From assembly GCA_003452395.1 (NCBI GenBank), contig DMOI01000001.1:1-10084 (forward strand): a DNA stretch of 10,084 bases, given 5' to 3'. Positions 6,217 through 10,084 of the stretch are shown piece by piece. The stretch comes from Clostridiales bacterium (GTDB lineage: Bacteria > Bacillota > Clostridia > Lachnospirales > UBA12420). Each line of letters begins with the position of its first letter. Within the stretch, counting starts at the first letter, position 1. The position numbers and the translations under genes are program-made. The notes below the pieces were generated by a model. It saw only the letters and a program-made list of their open reading frames with translations, made no database searches and was not told the DNA's origin.

Positions 6217-7066
6217 TTTTACGCAACCCCTCTAGATATTTTTCTATGCTATTTCCTGTTTGCTCTATTTTTATTATTTTATCTATACTTATTTCCGTTA
6301 ATTTCTTTTGCAAATCGTTGGTTATTATTTTTTCAAGTCCATTATCACCTTTAAATAAAATTTCATACTCCAAATAAGAACTTTTCATAATAAAATTATT
6401 TATATAATCATATTTTATTAGTTTTCCCTTGTCAAATACAGCAATTTTATTAGATATTTCCTTTATAAATTCTAAATCATGTGAACAAACAAGAGTAGTT
6501 ATCTTCATTTCATGTGTAATTTTTTTAATAAGTTCGGTTATATCAAATCTAGAATTAATATCTAATCCCAACGTTGGCTCATCTAGTATTAACAATTCTG
6601 GTTTTTTCAACAAAGCTACTATTAAGGCAAGCTTTTGTTTCATACCCCTAGACAAGTTGTTCACAATAGTATGTTTTTTTTCATATAAATCGAAATATTT
6701 CAGCAAATAGTCTTTCCTATTCTTACAGCTTTTACCTTCTACATTATTCAATAATGCAAAGTAATTAATGTTATCTTCTACTGTTAAAAAGTCATACAAG
6801 TTTCTAGTACCTTCTAATAATATAGATATCTTATCTTTCACTATATATTTGTGTTCATCTAAACTCAGACCATCCCAATATACCTTTCCACTAGTCTGTT
6901 TAACTAAATTTGAAACAATCTTCATTAATGTAGTTTTTCCGGCACCATTACTTCCTAAAATTCCAACAACATCTTTCTTTTCAACTTCCAAAGAAATATT
7001 ATCATTCGCCACGCAGCTATCGCCTTTATTTATATAGGTTTTACATATATTTTCTATCTTTAACAT
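6209..7066 (-). CDS. ABC transporter ATP-binding protein (ABC-2 exporter ATPase)
   Basis: This 285-residue cytoplasmic ATPase has Walker A GSNGAGKTT (38-46), the signature LSRGM (138-142), Walker B LLILDEPT (158-165), D-loop 'GLD' (167-169) and the switch His196 in 'CSHD'. At the Q-loop position 'ILLEGTRNLY' (82-91) has Glu85, a form I know from one subgroup of drug-, antibiotic- or polysaccharide-type ABC-2 ATPases, so it is probably not a defect. About 75 C-terminal residues after the core (210-285) may be a regulatory tail. It pairs with the overlapping permease to hydrolyse ATP for export. The ATG at 7066 has an AGGAGG site about five bases upstream. It follows the M16 peptidase after 74 bases that contain a candidate promoter, so the exporter and nucleotide genes could be transcribed separately. 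Confidence 0.9.
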   Translation of the reverse strand: MLKIENICKTYINKGDSCVANDNISLEVEKKDVVGILGSNGAGKTTLMKIVSNLVKQTSGKVYWDGLSLDEHKYIVKDKISILLEGTRNLYDFLTVEDNINYFALLNNVEGKSCKNRKDYLLKYFDLYEKKHTIVNNLSRGMKQKLALIVALLKKPELLILDEPTLGLDINSRFDITELIKKITHEMKITTLVCSHDLEFIKEISNKIAVFDKGKLIKYDYINNFIMKSSYLEYEILFKGDNGLEKIITNDLQKKLTEISIDKIIKIEQTGNSIEKYLEGLRKNG

Positions 7067-7100
7067 TTTTACCTCCTACACATGTTATATTAAAATTTCG

Positions 7101-7130
7101 TTTATATCTACCACACTACTTAATTAACAA
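7101..7130 (-). promoter_or_regulatory. Candidate promoter in front of the ABC exporter-RNR-like operon
   Basis: On the minus strand TTGTTA (7130-7125, four of six matches) is followed by an 18-base spacer and TATAAA (7106-7101, five of six). It sits in the 74-nt gap between the M16 peptidase and the ATPase, about 35 bases before the ATG at 7066. There is no GC-rich terminator hairpin in the gap, so read-through from the peptidase gene is also possible. Confidence 0.4.
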
Positions 7131-7140
7131 TTGTAATTTA

Positions 7141-10047
7141 TTAAATTTCTATTATCCTATCAAACAACTCCTCATTCTCCTCTATCTTACTTGCATTCCC
7201 ACAAACGCATATTATTCCATTCTTCATTACATCAGCTATCATTTTACTGTATGCCCTTAGGTCTTCTAACGTTGTTTCTAGTATTTCTCGTCGTATAGTT
7301 TCCCTCATTTCTTTCGTTATACCACAAGCCTGGTTGTACTCTTCATTCAAAGCCTCTTGGTATACAGTTGAATATGGTTTATCTTCATCACCTATAGTGC
7401 TTATTATGTAACTATCAAGCTCATCTTTTGTAAGCTCCAGATTTTCTATATAATTAGACATCTTATCATAAACTTTTAGTGTTTCTTTTAAATTTGGATC
7501 TCTATATGATACACATACATATTGACCGTGTATTTTTTCAACCAAATAGCAACCATACGCCCCACCTTCTAGTCTTACCTTTTGATATAAATAATTTCGC
7601 AATATATTATTTAAAACTAGTCTGTGCCCCCTGTACTTATAACCTAATAATTTAGTATTAGCGCCTTTACCTACACACATCACATTTGCATCGGTTTTTA
7701 TTGCTATATTTTCTTTCTTTATTTCGAAATTATATTTATTTTTTTCTATATCCATATATGGCATGTCAATAAGAATATTTTCTGTGTTCTCTAAAAATAT
7801 TTTATAATCAATATCATTACATGCAACCATAATCGACATATATCTTTTATTTATTATTATTTTTTGTAATTCTTCTAATGTTTTTTTTAGCTCTTCTTTT
7901 CTAATCTCAAAGTTTTCTATCAAATCTTTTAAAAATCTATAATAACCAAGACCATCTATATATTCATTATAACTACTTGCCTCACTCAAGTTACTATTAA
8001 TAACATTTCTGGATATATAATCTTGATTTCTTTCCATCCATGTTTCATAATTTATTTTTACCTTTTTTAAAATTACATATATTTTCGTAATATCATCAAA
8101 CAAAGTATTGCTCATTATCTCATTTACAACTTCTATCATTTCTTTTGTCTTATTCGAAAAACCTTTTACGTGTACTACTAATTGTGGCTCACATTTTGTT
8201 CTATCTTTTATATCGAAGATTACCCTATTTTCAAATTCTAAACTTCCTATATTAATATCTCTCTTTTTTGCAAGTTCATCACTTGTATAATTTATAGTAT
8301 CTAGTGAACTCAAAAGACTCTGCAATATTTTCATATATTGCAGTTTTTCATATGGTACTATTTTCAAATCAAATTTTATCATTATATACATTAAACCTTT
8401 TGTATTCTGTTCATAATGGAGAATTGGAACATTTTCTATATGTTTTTCCTTAAATTCTACATAATATTTTTCTTTTTTTATCTCCTCTATCTTCAATTTT
8501 GGTATTTTATCAAGATCTTCCTGGCTATCTTTTGTATTTTGCATAATTTTAAGTCTTTCGTTTTCCTCTTTAATTTTAAGAATTTCTTCTTTTGTCATAG
8601 AGTCCTGTATCTTTTTTAGTTTTTCCTTTTTCATTTTAGCTGTATTTTCACTTAGTCCTTTTTCTGGATTAAGTATGGTTGTAACTGTATACGTATCTTC
8701 TATGAAGATTTCTTTTATAAGTTTTTCAAAATAACCATCCATATATTTTTCTCTAAAAGTATTAAAGTGCTTAGTATATTCTAATGCATCTATTAAGTTT
8801 TCACCACATAACCAATTTTTTCTTATATATTCATTATAAAATAACCCTTTCGGATATGATCCACAGTCAGCTTCTTTAATATAAAATTCTTCTTCATTTA
8901 TTGCTGATTCAATAAACTCATAACCTATTCCTTTTTCTACTATATCCTTTAATGTATTAGTTACAAGTGGAATAAACTCATTTGCTTTTTTACTATCTGA
9001 TTCATATACTTGAAAAATTATGTTTAATTGTTCTGATGAGCTTAAAGATAAAGTAAAGCTTTCAGCCATACCACTTGATTCTAGAACTTGTCTAAGCGAT
9101 GAAGGTCTATTAGTCATCAGAATTCTATTTACTATATTCATGGCTATTCTTTTTTCATTGTCAAGTCTATTTTTTAAATACCTAACGATAAAACATACTT
9201 TGTTCATGTCTTTATTTTGTGATGCTGGATATTTATATTCACACACTTTGCTATTTTTTAATATTACCTTTTCTATTCGAGTATCAATTTCTTTTCTTTC
9301 AAAATTCTTTAAATATTTTTCATTTATTAGTTTAAGATGTTCCTCTATATATCCATCGCCGTAGATATATATGTAACAATTTGATGGAATGTAGAACTTT
9401 TTGTGATATTCTAAGAGTTCCTCATGAGTAAGTTCTAGTATGCACTCTGGATCTCCCCCATGATTAAAACCATAACAGGTCTTTCCAAATGTATCTTTAC
9501 TATTTTGGGTTAATAATAAATTTTGCATAGAACTACTACTACCCTTCATTTCATTAAAAACTATACCATTATATATCAATTCTTTTTTATCATTTAATTC
9601 ATATCTCCATCCTTCTTGCATAAAAATTTCTTTTTTATCATATATTGCTGGATAAAATACGCAATCAAAATATACATCCATAAGATTAATAAAATCTTTA
9701 TCATTTATACTTGCTAACTCATATCTAGTATTATCTGATGATGTAGTTGCATTTGTATATGTATTTTGTGACTTATTTCGCAATTCTTTTATAAGGTTTT
9801 TCACAAGGAAGTTTTTAGAGCTCTGCATAATGCTATGTTCTAATATATGTGCTACACCTGTATCATTATTAGGTATAGTTTTAAAGCTTATTGAAAAGAC
9901 TTTATTCGTATCATTATTCGACACATACAAAAGCCTTGCTCCTGTTTTTTCATGCTCGAATAATCTGCAAATAGAATCAATATCTGGTGTTTCCCTTTCT
10001 TCTTTTAGTATAAACCCATTATATTTTTCACCTACTATATATCCCAT
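7141..10047 (-). CDS. M16C-family zinc metallopeptidase (presequence-protease/insulinase-like)
   Basis: At 968 residues this is full length for the PreP/Cym1/HypA group. The inverted zinc motif HILEH is at 67-71 (zinc ligands His67 and His71, catalytic Glu70) within 'GVAHILEHSIMQSSKNF'. 'NTYTNATTSSDNTRYELAS' (95-113), 'EIFMQEGWRYEL' (140-151) and 'NGIVFNEMKG' (160-169) follow, and Glu166 is the likely third zinc ligand by comparison with PreP. The charged segment from about 460, with 'LNPEKGLSE', begins the M16C-associated linker domain. The C-terminal half has the substrate-binding 'EGGAYGCYL' and 'SYRDPN' (847-852) motifs. It degrades unfolded peptides inside a clam-shell chamber. There is no signal peptide, so it is probably cytoplasmic. 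AAAGGAGA sits five to six bases before ATG 10047. Such proteins occur as stand-alone housekeeping peptidases in Clostridia, so a role with the downstream operon is uncertain. Confidence 0.92.
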   Translation of the reverse strand: MGYIVGEKYNGFILKEERETPDIDSICRLFEHEKTGARLLYVSNNDTNKVFSISFKTIPNNDTGVAHILEHSIMQSSKNFLVKNLIKELRNKSQNTYTNATTSSDNTRYELASINDKDFINLMDVYFDCVFYPAIYDKKEIFMQEGWRYELNDKKELIYNGIVFNEMKGSSSSMQNLLLTQNSKDTFGKTCYGFNHGGDPECILELTHEELLEYHKKFYIPSNCYIYIYGDGYIEEHLKLINEKYLKNFERKEIDTRIEKVILKNSKVCEYKYPASQNKDMNKVCFIVRYLKNRLDNEKRIAMNIVNRILMTNRPSSLRQVLESSGMAESFTLSLSSSEQLNIIFQVYESDSKKANEFIPLVTNTLKDIVEKGIGYEFIESAINEEEFYIKEADCGSYPKGLFYNEYIRKNWLCGENLIDALEYTKHFNTFREKYMDGYFEKLIKEIFIEDTYTVTTILNPEKGLSENTAKMKKEKLKKIQDSMTKEEILKIKEENERLKIMQNTKDSQEDLDKIPKLKIEEIKKEKYYVEFKEKHIENVPILHYEQNTKGLMYIMIKFDLKIVPYEKLQYMKILQSLLSSLDTINYTSDELAKKRDINIGSLEFENRVIFDIKDRTKCEPQLVVHVKGFSNKTKEMIEVVNEIMSNTLFDDITKIYVILKKVKINYETWMERNQDYISRNVINSNLSEASSYNEYIDGLGYYRFLKDLIENFEIRKEELKKTLEELQKIIINKRYMSIMVACNDIDYKIFLENTENILIDMPYMDIEKNKYNFEIKKENIAIKTDANVMCVGKGANTKLLGYKYRGHRLVLNNILRNYLYQKVRLEGGAYGCYLVEKIHGQYVCVSYRDPNLKETLKVYDKMSNYIENLELTKDELDSYIISTIGDEDKPYSTVYQEALNEEYNQACGITKEMRETIRREILETTLEDLRAYSKMIADVMKNGIICVCGNASKIEENEELFDRIIEI

Positions 10048-10084
10048 ATTACATCTCCTTTTACCGAATAGACTAGCTAAGTAT

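Noticed and set aside
7067..7140. Small precursor-peptide gene or terminator between peptidase and exporter
   Set aside because: The gap has no GC-rich hairpin with T-run and no short frame with its own ribosome site other than that of the ATPase.
1..10084. CRISPR array, tRNA or rRNA genes
   Set aside because: I saw no regularly spaced direct repeats, no tRNA-like cloverleaf and no rRNA segments on either strand by reading; no scanner was run.

Overview
The window is AT-rich. Its genes carry strong AGGAGG-type ribosome binding sites, there is one TTG start, and six of them run tightly packed on one strand after a long protease gene. This fits a low-GC Firmicute, most likely a member of the Clostridia. 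The assignment rests on general sequence character and protein families, because there is no rRNA or other species marker here.

Layout. Positions 1-138 (minus) hold the start of a Y1/IS200-type transposase gene that runs off the left edge. It has a GTG start and a recognisable promoter at 160-188. At about 213-230 this element abuts a plus-strand reading frame (225-1196) with no start codon or ribosome binding site of its own. That frame looks like the C-terminal, TPR-like part of a larger STAND/NB-ARC type protein, so the gene is probably a 5'-truncated remnant. A rho-independent terminator follows it at 1202-1253.

The rest of the window (10047 down to 1264) is one minus-strand run. It starts with a full-length M16C (presequence-protease-like) zinc peptidase. 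After a 74-nt gap with a candidate promoter come an ABC-2 exporter ATPase and permease (8-nt overlap), a short and divergent class II (B12-type) ribonucleotide-reductase-like enzyme, an AAA_28/NadR-like nucleotide-kinase-like protein (1-nt gap), an HD-domain phosphohydrolase of the SAMHD1/dGTPase type, and a bactofilin-like beta-helix protein.

How they may work together. The three central genes are packed like a functional unit: a radical nucleotide-modifying enzyme, a P-loop kinase-like protein and an HD phosphohydrolase, next to an exporter. The RNR-like protein keeps the three active-site cysteines and the catalytic glutamate. It has Ala where reductases have the invariant Asn of the NPCxE motif, a changed phosphate-binding loop, and no cysteine-rich C-terminal tail. 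My leading inference is that this operon carries out non-standard nucleotide or nucleoside chemistry, either a small nucleoside product that is exported or a nucleotide-based stress or defence function. A reduced dNTP-supply enzyme remains possible. I know of no described system with exactly this gene set, but I could not search for one.
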